DNA of 64,000 bases from contig NZ_CP034766.1 of assembly GCF_004006015.1 (NCBI RefSeq), forward strand, positions 3,443,001-3,507,000. Direction: 5' to 3'. A program made the position numbers and the translations under genes. This document shows, one piece after another, positions 19,578 to 27,412 of the stretch. Under the pieces are notes generated by a model, which did no database searches, was not told where the DNA came from, and was given only the letters and a program-made list of their open reading frames with translations. Position 1 is the first letter of the stretch; every line of letters begins with the position of its first letter. The DNA comes from Rhodococcus sp. X156 (GTDB taxonomy: Bacteria; Actinomycetota; Actinomycetes; Mycobacteriales; Mycobacteriaceae).

Positions 19578-20044
19578 TCGTGCCGCTCTAGGGGCTGGCC
19601 CGGCTGCGTGGTCGCCGCGCAGCTGGGGCACCACCCCCAAAAGATTACTTCGGTGGCCTCGACCCGAAAGCCGTCGACCGGTGCGGTGCGCACGCAGGCG
19701 TCGCTGCCGGCCAGGGCCGGGACGTCGCTGGTCTGTCCGCACCCGCGGCAGACCAGGTGGTGGTGGTCGTCGGGCACGTGCGTCTCGTACCGCACGGGGT
19801 GCCCAGCCGGCTCGATCGAGCGCAGCAGCCCGGCGCGGGTGAGCGCGTCCAGGCAGTCGTAGACGGTTTGCGTGGACACCGAGCCGAGCACGGGGCGGAC
19901 CTGCTCCAGGATGGCCCCGGCCGGCAGGTGCTGTCGGTCCAGCCGCGCCTGCTCCAGCGCCTCGAGCACGGCCACGCGGGGCTTGGTCACCCGCAGGCCG
20001 GCAGCGCGCACCCGAGCGGCGGCGGAGCTGGCTGCTGGTGTCAT
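19568..20044 (-). CDS. furA: Fur-family repressor (FurA/PerR-like)
   Basis: A 158-residue metal-dependent repressor. The N-terminal winged helix (about residues 5-80) includes LRVTKPRVAVLEAL and SVSTQTVYDCLDALTRAGLL. A dimerisation/metal domain follows with HVPDDHHHLVCRGCGQTSDV and a second pair CPSC, giving two CxxC structural-zinc pairs. In mycobacteria FurA represses itself and the downstream catalase-peroxidase; here the downstream gene is a monofunctional catalase. ATG 20044 is chosen because it is exactly where transcription from the mapped-type promoter would begin (leaderless), and it starts the conserved domain. Confidence 0.93.
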   Translation of the reverse strand: MTPAASSAAARVRAAGLRVTKPRVAVLEALEQARLDRQHLPAGAILEQVRPVLGSVSTQTVYDCLDALTRAGLLRSIEPAGHPVRYETHVPDDHHHLVCRGCGQTSDVPALAGSDACVRTAPVDGFRVEATEVIFWGWCPSCAATTQPGQPLERHDSP

Positions 20045-20079
20045 GTGCCCATCAGACCGCAAACTCTGGAATGAGTCAA
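20045..20079 (-). promoter_or_regulatory. Leaderless furA promoter and probable FurA autoregulatory site
   Basis: On the minus strand: -35 TTGACT (20079-20074), 17-base spacer, -10 TCTGAT (20056-20051), six bases, then the A of ATG at 20044, which would be +1. The stretch TTGACTCATTCCAGAG closely resembles the mycobacterial furA operator/promoter, where FurA binds an AT-rich sequence at the -35 region and the transcript is leaderless. Confidence 0.72.
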
Positions 20080-20133
20080 GAAAAGCGGCGAGTCTGACAG
20101 CACACACCTCGCCATCGCCCTAAGGTTGCTGTC

Positions 20134-20526
20134 ATGGCATCCGAGCTCACCGAGGAAGAACTGCAGTTCGTCCAGTCCCTGTTCGAGCACGCCCGGGAGG
20201 GGCGCACCGGTCCGCTGACCGAGGCCCTCGACGCCGGCGTTCCGGTCAACCTCACCAACACCAAGGGCGACACGCTGCTGATCCTGGCGGCCTACCACGT
20301 GCACCTGGACACCGTGCAGGCCCTGCTGGAGCGCGGCGCGGACACCTCGAGGGTGAACGACATGGGTCAGACCGCGCTCGCCGCGGCCGTCTTCCGGCAG
20401 GCCGAGCCCATCGTCACGGCGCTGCTCGAGGCTGGGGCCGACCCCGAGGAGGGGCCGAAGTCGGCGGTCGCCATCGCTGAGTTCTTCAACCTCCCGGAGA
20501 TGGCGAAGCTGCTGCGTGCGCGCTGA
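20134..20526 (+). CDS. Ankyrin-repeat protein (AnkB-like)
   Basis: A 130-residue protein with about three ankyrin repeats: TKGDTLLILAAYHVHLDTVQALLERGADTSRVNDMGQTALAAAVFRQAEPIVTALLEAGADPEEG, plus flanking helices. Ankyrin repeats mediate protein-protein contacts. No signal peptide. It is divergent from furA-katA, with the two start codons 89 bases apart. In Pseudomonas aeruginosa the ankyrin protein AnkB is encoded next to a catalase and is needed for full catalase activity. A similar partner role is plausible here but is inferred from position. It overlaps the next gene by 11 bases. Confidence 0.87.
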   Translation: MASELTEEELQFVQSLFEHAREGRTGPLTEALDAGVPVNLTNTKGDTLLILAAYHVHLDTVQALLERGADTSRVNDMGQTALAAAVFRQAEPIVTALLEAGADPEEGPKSAVAIAEFFNLPEMAKLLRAR

Positions 20527-21460
20527 GCAGTCGGTGGACGAGCCGCGCATCGCCCTCGTCGGAGCCGGTGCCGTGGCCGGCCTGGTGGCGTCCTGGCTGG
20601 AGCTGGCCGGCGCGCCCACCCCGCTGCTGTGCACCCGCACGCCGGTCGAGCAGCTCACCATCACCGGCGACGGCCGGGGCGGACGAGGCACGCGCACCGT
20701 GCCGGTGACCCCGGTGCCCGGCCCGGCCGACGCCGAGCCGGTGGACTGGGTGATGCTCACCGTCAAGGCCCAGGACACCGCCGCCACCCAGCCGTGGCTG
20801 GACGCGCTGGTGGGGCCGGACACGGTGGTGGTGGTGCTGCAGAACGGTGTGGACCACGTGGAGCGGGTGCAGCCGCTGGTGGGCACGGCGACGGTGCTGC
20901 CCGCCCTGGTGCGCGCCTCCGCCGAGCGCACCGGCAGCGGCGCCGTCACCCACCACCTCGGCAACCAGCTGATCGTGCCGGAGGAGCCCGCCGGCAAGTC
21001 GCTGGCGGCGCTGCTGGACGGCGGCGCCTCGGTGCGCCAGGACCCCGACTTCCGCACCGCCGCCTGGCACAAGCTGATGGTCAACATCGGCTCCAACCCG
21101 CTGACCGCGCTCACCCTGCGCCGCTGCGAGGTGCTGCGCGAGCCCGAGGTGGCCGAGCTCTGCCGGTCGCTGCTCATCGAGACCGCCGCGGTGGGCTCGT
21201 CCGTGGGGGCCCGGCTCAGCGGCGCCGACGTGGAGGAGGTGCTGGAGCTGTTTCGCTCCTACCCCGACGACAACGGCACGAGCATGTACTACGACCGGGT
21301 GGCCGGCCGCCCGTTGGAGCACGACCTGCTCTGCGGGGCCGTGGTGCGCGCCGCTCAGGAGCACGACGTGCCGGCCCCGCTGAACCAGGCGATCTGGGCC
21401 CTGACCAAGGCTCTCAGCGAGGGCAGCACCGGCAACACACCAACCGAGGGGAACCCATGA
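20516..21460 (+). CDS. Ketopantoate reductase-family oxidoreductase
   Basis: A 314-residue NADP-dependent reductase of the PanE/ApbA family. The Rossmann glycine motif is VGAGAVAG; the central MLTVKAQDT holds the family Lys, and VVVVLQNGVDHVE contains the family Asn. C-terminal AWHKLMVNIGSNPLTALT carries the second active-site Lys, followed by the all-helical C-domain. True PanE reduces 2-dehydropantoate to pantoate for CoA synthesis, but many paralogues have other substrates and no pantothenate gene is near. GTG 20516 overlaps the ankyrin gene; GTG 20534 would avoid this and is an alternative start. Confidence 0.82.
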   Translation: MRAEQSVDEPRIALVGAGAVAGLVASWLELAGAPTPLLCTRTPVEQLTITGDGRGGRGTRTVPVTPVPGPADAEPVDWVMLTVKAQDTAATQPWLDALVGPDTVVVVLQNGVDHVERVQPLVGTATVLPALVRASAERTGSGAVTHHLGNQLIVPEEPAGKSLAALLDGGASVRQDPDFRTAAWHKLMVNIGSNPLTALTLRRCEVLREPEVAELCRSLLIETAAVGSSVGARLSGADVEEVLELFRSYPDDNGTSMYYDRVAGRPLEHDLLCGAVVRAAQEHDVPAPLNQAIWALTKALSEGSTGNTPTEGNP

Positions 21461-21858
21461 CCACCCACGCAGGCGAGCTCGACCGGCTGGGCACCGCCAA
21501 GTACGTGCTGCTCACCACCCGGCGCCGCGACGGCACCACCGTGCCGACCCCGGTGTGGGTGGCCCACGACGGCGCCGCGCTGGTGATCTGGACCGCCACC
21601 GACGCGGGCAAGGTCAAGCGCATCCGCCGCGACCCGGCCGTCACGGTCGCCCCGTGCGACGCCCGGGGCAAGCCCCGGGGCTCCGCGGTCAGTGGCACGG
21701 CCACCGTGCTCGACGCCGACGCCACCGAGCGGGTCCGCCAGCTCATCCAGCGCAAGTACGGCATCGCCGGCCGGGTGGCGATCCTCGGCAGCCGGCTGCG
21801 GCGGGGTCGCAGCGGCACCGTCGGAGTGGCCGTCACGCTCGACCAGCAGCAGCCCTAG
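21457..21858 (+). CDS. PPOX-class F420/FMN-dependent protein
   Basis: A 133-residue split-barrel flavin- or F420-binding protein of the Rv1155/Rv2074 type: GTAKYVLLTTRRRDGTTVPTPVWVAHDGAALVIWTA, then GKVKRIRRDPAVTVAPCDARGKPRG, which matches the actinobacterial PPOX class (TIGR03666-like). Members reduce biliverdin or similar substrates using F420H2. The ATG overlaps the stop of the upstream reductase (ATGA), so the two are translationally coupled. It overlaps the convergent amidase by 4 bases. Confidence 0.85.
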   Translation: MTTHAGELDRLGTAKYVLLTTRRRDGTTVPTPVWVAHDGAALVIWTATDAGKVKRIRRDPAVTVAPCDARGKPRGSAVSGTATVLDADATERVRQLIQRKYGIAGRVAILGSRLRRGRSGTVGVAVTLDQQQP

Positions 21859-23189
21859 CGGGTCGGGGCGGTGCGGGTCCAGGGCCGCATCCGCTCCAGC
21901 TGCAGCGCCAGCCCCAGCAGGGTGGCCTCGCCACCAGGCCGGGCCACCAGCTGCACCGACAGCGGCAGGCCGTTGGGGTGGGTACCGGCGGGCACCACCA
22001 TCGCCGGCCAGCCAGCCAGGTTCCACGGTGCAGCGAACGGGGCGTAGCGGATGTTCGCCCACAGGTTGGACAGCCAGCTCTTCTCGCCCCAGCGGTCGGC
22101 CGGCAGCGGAGGCTGCGCCAGTGCGGGCGTGAGCAACACGTCGTGGTCGGCGAAGAACGCCTCGGCCTTGTGCTGCCACTTGTCCCGACCAGCGGGCTTG
22201 GGCAGCCCTGCCCGCAGCAGTGCTCGGCCCACCGCGGCGTGCCTGGCGGTGCGGGCCTCCAGCAGCGACCGATCGCTGAGCGCTCGCGCCTCCAGCTCGG
22301 TGCCGACGAGCCAGCGCACCAGCTCCGACTGTCCCACCGAGACCGGGTAGGACGGGTGGGCCTGGGCCACCCGGTGGCCCTCCTGGGCGAACAGCTCGCC
22401 AGAGCGGCGGGCGGCCTCGGCGTAGTGCCGGTCGACCCGCACTCCCGGCACTGGAGAGCGGGTGGAGACCGCGATCCGCAGGGCCGTGGGCTCGCGCACC
22501 TGGGCCAGCTCGGGCTGCTTGGCCAGCACCGAGAGCACCGTGGCGCAGTCGGCGACGGTGGTGGCCAGCGGGCCGTTCTCGGCCATGTCGAACCACGCGC
22601 CGTCGCCCAGCTGGGCGGGCACCACGCCGAGGCCGGGCTTGAGCCCGACCAGGCCACAGCACGCCGCGGGGATACGGATGGACCCCATGCCGTCGTTGCC
22701 GTGCGCAACGGGCACCATGCCCGCGGCCACCGCGGCGGCGGACCCACCCGAGGATCCCCCGGGGCTGCGGGTGGTGTTCCAGGGGTTGCGGGTGACGCCG
22801 AAGGCGGAGTCGGTGGTGCCGAACACGCACAGCTCAGGCACCCGGGTCAGCCCCACCACGACGGCGCCCGCCGCCCGCAGCCGAGAGACCACCGGGTGGT
22901 TGCGCGGCTGGGGGGTGGCGTCGCTGCCCAGCGACCCCTCCCGCATCGGCTCGCCGGACACCGCCACGTTGTCCTTGACCGCCACCGGCACCCCGGCCAG
23001 CGGCAGCGCGTAGCGGTCGGCCCGGGCGTCCACGGCGTCAGCCTCGGCAAGGGCCCGCTCGGTGCGGACCACCTGGAAGGCGCCGAGCTCGCTGTCCTGC
23101 TCAGCTATCCGCGCCAGCGCCGCCTCGGTGGCCGCTCGAGCGGTCAACGATCCCTCGCGCACGGCCGCAGCAGTTTCGGTAGCAGTCAT
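21855..23189 (-). CDS. Amidase-signature hydrolase
   Basis: A 444-residue serine amidase. The Ser-cisSer-Lys triad can be placed at Lys72 ([11 protein letters not shown]), Ser146 ([16 protein letters not shown]) and Ser170 ([22 protein letters not shown]). The spacing of about 74 and 24 residues matches characterised family members. Such enzymes hydrolyse carboxylic amides in the cytosol; substrate is unknown, and lack of GatB/GatC neighbours argues against tRNA amidation. ATG 23189 directly precedes the conserved N-terminal helix; the frame further upstream is not coding. Confidence 0.9.
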   Translation of the reverse strand: MTATETAAAVREGSLTARAATEAALARIAEQDSELGAFQVVRTERALAEADAVDARADRYALPLAGVPVAVKDNVAVSGEPMREGSLGSDATPQPRNHPVVSRLRAAGAVVVGLTRVPELCVFGTTDSAFGVTRNPWNTTRSPGGSSGGSAAAVAAGMVPVAHGNDGMGSIRIPAACCGLVGLKPGLGVVPAQLGDGAWFDMAENGPLATTVADCATVLSVLAKQPELAQVREPTALRIAVSTRSPVPGVRVDRHYAEAARRSGELFAQEGHRVAQAHPSYPVSVGQSELVRWLVGTELEARALSDRSLLEARTARHAAVGRALLRAGLPKPAGRDKWQHKAEAFFADHDVLLTPALAQPPLPADRWGEKSWLSNLWANIRYAPFAAPWNLAGWPAMVVPAGTHPNGLPLSVQLVARPGGEATLLGLALQLERMRPWTRTAPTR

Positions 23190-23260
23190 CACCCCGCGGA
23201 CGCTACGCGGGAGCTCGCCGGTTTGCCCCGTTCCGCAGGTCGCAGCGGGACTGTCGCGGC

Positions 23261-23770
23261 TCAGTCGGCGAACCGCCACCGGGTGGGCCGGCTGGCGAAG
23301 TCCTCCTCCCGCTCGATCACAGCCACGGCTCGGGCCGGGGTCACCTCGACCACGAGGTGCGCCAGGACGAACGCGGCGTCGAGGTCGGCGAAAAGGGGCT
23401 GGTACTTGCCCACGTACCGGCGGGCCCACTCCTGCCGCCGGGCGTCATCGGTGACCACCTCGGCGCTGCCCTGCAGGGACAGGCACTCCACGGTGTCGTC
23501 CAGGGCAACGGCCACCCGCGGGTTCGCCGCGAGGTTGCGGGCCTTGCGCGAGCGTGGCCCGCAGGAGAACGCGAAGCGCTGCTCGTCGTCGTCCCACACG
23601 CCCCACACCGGCAGGGCGTGCGGCGCTCCGGCGCCGGAGACGGTGACCACCCAGTAGCTGCGTCCGGCGCCGAGCCGCTCGGCCGCCCAGCTCCAGGGCA
23701 ACGGGCGCCAGCCCTGCGCCTGCACGCCGTAGTCGGGCATGTACGGCATCTCCGCGACGGGCTCAGCCAT
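23261..23770 (-). CDS. Pyridoxamine 5'-phosphate oxidase-like flavin-binding protein
   Basis: A 169-residue split-barrel protein: SYWVVTVSGAGAPHALPVWGVWDDDEQRFAFSCGPRSRKARNLAANPRVAVALDD then VECLSLQGSAEVVTD. This is the pattern of PPOX/general-stress-type flavoproteins, different in subfamily from the protein encoded 1.4 kb away. The usual role is FMN- or F420-dependent redox chemistry on small molecules; substrate unknown. ATG 23770 is used; a GTG two codons upstream is possible. Confidence 0.82.
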   Translation of the reverse strand: MAEPVAEMPYMPDYGVQAQGWRPLPWSWAAERLGAGRSYWVVTVSGAGAPHALPVWGVWDDDEQRFAFSCGPRSRKARNLAANPRVAVALDDTVECLSLQGSAEVVTDDARRQEWARRYVGKYQPLFADLDAAFVLAHLVVEVTPARAVAVIEREEDFASRPTRWRFAD

Positions 23771-23797
23771 GGCCACACCGTACGACGCTGCAGGGTG

Positions 23798-25114
23798 CTA
23801 CCGCCGCCGGAGACCGCCCGTTCCGAGGTCGGCCTCGTCGGCTGCGGCACGCCCCGCGCGCCAGCCCTGCGGGTCGACCGGACTGGTCCGCTTGGTCACC
23901 ACCTGTGGGAACAGCTCGGTGAACACCTCGCGGACCGCCTCGGAGCGCTGCTGCAGCACCGGGACGAGGGCGGTGCCGTACACGTCGGCTGCCGCTGCGT
24001 GCGCCTGCTGCTGGGAGTCGGCCAGCCGCTCCCGGATGCGCACCGCGTAGGACAGCAGGAACGCCCGCCGAAAGGCCTTCACCCCGGTGTGTCCCGGCGC
24101 GGCGGCCGACACCGCGCGGGTGGCCTGGACCAGCAGCGACGTGAACAGCACCTCCACCAGCTGCAGGTCGGTGGGCAGGCCGACCACCGTGGCGATCCCG
24201 TAGGCGGAGGTCCACACCACCCGCACACCGTTGGCGGCGCCCACGCCGTCCAGGAGGTGCACCTTGGCCTCGCCGTACGGGTTGTCCACGTGCAGCCGCC
24301 GAGCGCGGACCTGCTCGGCGAGCCGGGCACCGGCCGCGGCTCCGACCACCGCAGCGTCGATGGCGTGCCTGGTCATCAGGTCCTGCGCCTTGGCGGTGAG
24401 CGCCTCGGCCTCCTCCGGAAAGTCGGTGGACTCGGCCTTGGCGAGCAGCGCGCGCACCCGGCCCAGGACCTTGGCGTCGACCGCCGCGCTGGGGGCCGGG
24501 CGAGGCGCGGCGGCGGCGCGACCCCACTGCGACGGGGGCGGGCACAGCGGCTGCAGCCCGCCCCGCAGCGAGCGCAGGTAGCCCAGCAGCCGCAACGCGT
24601 CCTGCCAGGCCTGCACGGCCGTGAGCTCCTCGGACCCGCGCCAGGCGCTCAGCACCGCTGGTCCTGCCGCCGGCACCGTGGGCAGGGCCGCCAGCTGCTC
24701 GCGCCACTCCGCGGGGGCCCGCTCCTCGGCGTGACTCGTCCGGGCCTCGCGCGTCACCACGGCCGCGGCCAGGCGCCCCACGCGCTGGGTCCACTGCCGG
24801 CGCGCCACGTGCACCACGTCGGCCGGCTGCCAGCCGTTCTCCCACAGCCGTGCCACCTGCTCGACCAGCGCCTGGGCCGCCCGTCCGGACGCGGCACCCT
24901 GCTCGCCGTCCAGCTCGGTGAGCACGATGGCCGCCTGCTCCAGCGCCGCGGCGTCAGCCCACGGCCCGAAGGCGCGCTGGGCGCCCTCGTCGATCACCTG
25001 CTCCACCAGCTCCGGCCCCACGGGCCCCGGTCCGGGCCTGCGGCGGGCGTGGCCGCCGGAGGGGTGCCTGAAGTGCCGGTACCGGGCGTCGACGCGGTGC
25101 TGGGCCATGACCAC
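23798..25114 (-). CDS. DUF2786-containing protein (paralogue 1)
   Basis: A 438-residue protein. The N-terminal half is helical and contains LWENGWQPADVVHVARRQWTQRVGRL. The DUF2786 core begins KVLGRVRALLAKAESTDFPEEAEALTAKAQDLMTRHAID, followed by a region conserved with the second copy (GVRVVWTSAYGIATVVGLPTDLQLVEVLFTSLLVQATRA, KAFRRAFLLSYAVRIRERL) and a C-terminal DPQGWRAGRAAADEADLG. A full-length paralogue lies at 53.4-54.7 kb. DUF2786 proteins are of unknown function, seen in actinobacteria and phages, and some resemble metallopeptidase-associated domains. No neighbour suggests a role. Confidence 0.85.
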   Translation of the reverse strand: MVMAQHRVDARYRHFRHPSGGHARRRPGPGPVGPELVEQVIDEGAQRAFGPWADAAALEQAAIVLTELDGEQGAASGRAAQALVEQVARLWENGWQPADVVHVARRQWTQRVGRLAAAVVTREARTSHAEERAPAEWREQLAALPTVPAAGPAVLSAWRGSEELTAVQAWQDALRLLGYLRSLRGGLQPLCPPPSQWGRAAAAPRPAPSAAVDAKVLGRVRALLAKAESTDFPEEAEALTAKAQDLMTRHAIDAAVVGAAAGARLAEQVRARRLHVDNPYGEAKVHLLDGVGAANGVRVVWTSAYGIATVVGLPTDLQLVEVLFTSLLVQATRAVSAAAPGHTGVKAFRRAFLLSYAVRIRERLADSQQQAHAAAADVYGTALVPVLQQRSEAVREVFTELFPQVVTKRTSPVDPQGWRAGRAAADEADLGTGGLRRR

Positions 25115-25193
25115 ATCTTGGCCGGGCCCCCCGACAGCTCTGGATCCCGGCGGTTCGGAGACGGACCAGCGGGCACCGGCGGTGGACGCTCAG

Positions 25194-25877
25194 CTACTCG
25201 GGGCTCACCTCGAGCGTCTCCAGCTGGTCCAGCTCGTCGGCGCTGAGCTCGCCGAGCTCGGCCAGCACCACGTCCTGCTGGGCGCCGATCCGGTCGTTCA
25301 CCAGCTCGGTCAGCGCGAACACGATCGCCCCGGTCTGTCGCACCGTCATCAGGTCCACCAAGGGTTGCTGCAGCGAGGTGAGGGCCAGCCCACCGGCCAG
25401 GCCGTCCTCGTTCTCGGAGATGGCGACGAAGAACCGCTCGCGCGGGTTGTCCACCGGGCTGCTGTAGTGCTCCGCCAGCTCTATCAGCGCCCGGTGCCAC
25501 TCCAGCAGCTCCCCCTCCAGCTCCGTCTTGGCCAGGTCGTGCTCGGTGAGCCGGGTGCCCAGCGCCGAGGGGCTGAAGCAGCGGGCGTAGGACAGCAGCG
25601 CCGTGGTCCACAACGACTCCACCAGCACGCGGTCCGCGGCGCGCTCGGCGTCTGCCGCCTGCTGATCGGTCTGCTCCTCGCTGCCCTCGGCGCCGCCGAG
25701 AGCAACCACCAGCCGCTCGCAGCACTGCAGCACCATCCGCAGGTCGTCGAAGGTGGCGGTGTACCCGGCCAGGATCGCAGCGCCCTCGGAGTCCAGCCGC
25801 CGCAAGAGCTGGGGCCCGCCCTCCTCAGGGGCGCTCACGCCCGCGCCCAGGCTCGGCCACCAGCGCTCGGCAGGCAT
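25194..25877 (-). CDS. Hypothetical protein downstream of the monooxygenase beta-subunit gene
   Basis: A 227-residue, all-helical, acidic protein with no signal or membrane segment and no motif I recognise. Internal features are FDDLRMVLQCCERLVVALGG, YARCFSPSALGTRLTEHDL and ERFFVAISENEDGLAGGLALTS. Start taken at ATG 25877, which lacks a clear Shine-Dalgarno, so the N-terminus is uncertain. It lies 120 bases downstream of the diiron monooxygenase-like gene on the same strand and may be co-transcribed. It does not resemble the roughly 100-residue coupling proteins of those systems. Confidence 0.65.
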   Translation of the reverse strand: MPAERWWPSLGAGVSAPEEGGPQLLRRLDSEGAAILAGYTATFDDLRMVLQCCERLVVALGGAEGSEEQTDQQAADAERAADRVLVESLWTTALLSYARCFSPSALGTRLTEHDLAKTELEGELLEWHRALIELAEHYSSPVDNPRERFFVAISENEDGLAGGLALTSLQQPLVDLMTVRQTGAIVFALTELVNDRIGAQQDVVLAELGELSADELDQLETLEVSPE

Positions 25878-25997
25878 CGTGGCGTGCTGTCCATGGCGTG
25901 TCCTCCTGGCGTGCTGCTGGTGGTGGTCCTGCTGTGCACCACGGCACCACCGGTTGGCCGCGCCCGCAACCCGGTGCCCGCCGGCAACGAGCACTGC

Positions 25998-27086
25998 TCA
26001 GCGGTTCAGCTCCTCGGGCCGGTCGAGCCCGAGGTCGGTGAGCACCAGGGCGAGCCGGGTCCGGGCGCGGTCCAGGCCATCCTCGAACCGTGGTGGGGCC
26101 ACCGGCGGTTGGGACCAGAGGGTCTGCAGCTGGCGGGCGGCGTCCAGGCAGGGCGGCACCCACACCGCCAGCCAGAGGTCCATCAGCGCCAGGTTGTGCA
26201 TCGCGAACTCCCGGTCCGCGGCGAGCTGGCCGAACATCGTCGTGGTGTAGCGGAGGTCGCGGCCGGCGTAGCAGCGCTGGCCGGTGCGCAGCACCGTCGA
26301 GGTGATGTTGTCCCCGTTGCGCAGGCAGGCCTGCTGCACCAGGTGGTTGCGGAAGAGCTCCCCCACCAGCGGCTCGAAGACTATGTTGGCCACGAACACC
26401 GCCTCCGCCCAGTCGGTCACGGCCGCGAGCTGCTCGGTGACTCGCCGCACCCCCGCCCAGGCCGGGTCGTGCTGCCACACCCGCACGTGGGCTCCGCCCT
26501 CGAAGTGCGGGACCTCCTCGGCCAGGGTGTGCAGCAGCAGCGCCAGGTTCTGGCCGAAGCGGATGCGGTGCATGCTGTTCAGCGCGATGGCGTTGCGGTG
26601 CGCGGGCGTGGGGCTGCGCCGGTTGGCCTCGGCGAAGAGCCCGCGCCCGAGGTTGCGCTCCACGTGCATCCACGCGCCGACGTTGTTGGCCACGAACCGT
26701 GACCACCGGGGGTCCCAGCGACCAAGGTCGCCGGTGGACCTGGCGACCTGCACCTGCCGCGCCACTGCTGCCCCGACCGCCGCGGTGTCCTGGTGGACGA
26801 TCGCCTCCCCCGCCAGGTTGCCGTCGTGGAACTCCTGCCACCCGGGGGCGCTGCGGGAACCTGCGCCTCGGGTGGTGGCGCGTGGCGGCGCGTGCCCCCA
26901 GGCACGCAGCACGGTCCAGTCCAGCGGCAGCCCGACTCCCCCCTCGGCCGAGGCGTTCCACCAGCTCGGGCCGCCCTCGGCGTGGTCGGGGTAGGGGCTC
27001 ACCTGCGGTTCTCTCGCTCTGGCCCGTGCCGGACGTGGCTCGAGTCCGGTGAATACCGCCTTGGCTACATGGTCGGGAATGCTCAT
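25998..27086 (-). CDS. Orphan soluble diiron monooxygenase hydroxylase beta (small) subunit-like protein
   Basis: A 362-residue protein resembling the beta subunit of bacterial multicomponent monooxygenases (propane MimC/PrmC, toluene and alkene hydroxylases). Visible matches are the GWQEFHDGNLAGEAIVHQDT start, DPRWSRFVANNVGAWMHVERNLGRGL, AIALNSMHRIRFGQNLALLLHTLAEEVPHFEG, and WAEAVFVANIVFEPLVGELFRNHLVQQAC. Beta subunits carry no iron ligands and are inactive without the diiron alpha subunit, reductase and coupling protein, none of which is encoded in this window. A divergent AcoR/MimR-like regulator lies upstream, as in intact monooxygenase operons. It may be a remnant, or a scaffold with a distant partner. 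The assignment rests on recalled motifs. Confidence 0.68.
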   Translation of the reverse strand: MSIPDHVAKAVFTGLEPRPARARAREPQVSPYPDHAEGGPSWWNASAEGGVGLPLDWTVLRAWGHAPPRATTRGAGSRSAPGWQEFHDGNLAGEAIVHQDTAAVGAAVARQVQVARSTGDLGRWDPRWSRFVANNVGAWMHVERNLGRGLFAEANRRSPTPAHRNAIALNSMHRIRFGQNLALLLHTLAEEVPHFEGGAHVRVWQHDPAWAGVRRVTEQLAAVTDWAEAVFVANIVFEPLVGELFRNHLVQQACLRNGDNITSTVLRTGQRCYAGRDLRYTTTMFGQLAADREFAMHNLALMDLWLAVWVPPCLDAARQLQTLWSQPPVAPPRFEDGLDRARTRLALVLTDLGLDRPEELNR

Positions 27087-27412
27087 GCGTGGTCCTCTGG
27101 TGTCGGCCCTGGCTGGGCTCCTCGTGGGTGGGCGTGCGGTGGGGTCAGGGGGTCAGGACTTCCTGGTTGACCCTCACCCTGCGGAGGCCGCGCCGGGCCG
27201 GGACTTCTCACATTGAGACCGGCCCCGCGCTGGTCGGGCGTGTCCAGGAACCACCGCTCGCACGGGCCCGTCCAGCACCACGCTTCGACAGGCGCACCGC
27301 AGCGGTGGTGGCTACCGTGAGGGGGACGAGACCCACCGCCGCGGGCGGGGAGCCGAGGTCGGTGCGCAGCCGAGAAGAGGCTGCCCGACCGCGTGATGAG
27401 TTGGGCGAGGCA
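27087..27412. other. Divergent intergenic region with inverted repeat TCTCA-CAT-TGAGA
   Basis: This 326-base gap between the monooxygenase-like gene and its regulator holds no gene that I can support. At 27206-27218 there is a perfect inverted repeat TCTCA, 3 bases, TGAGA, the only clear dyad in the gap and a candidate operator for the Fis-type regulator. Promoter elements are not evident by eye. Confidence 0.45.

Noticed and set aside
16554-19862. A 1102-codon open frame on the plus strand
   Set aside because: It runs antisense to the acyl-CoA dehydrogenase, katA and furA genes and through the katA terminator; it is a shadow of them.
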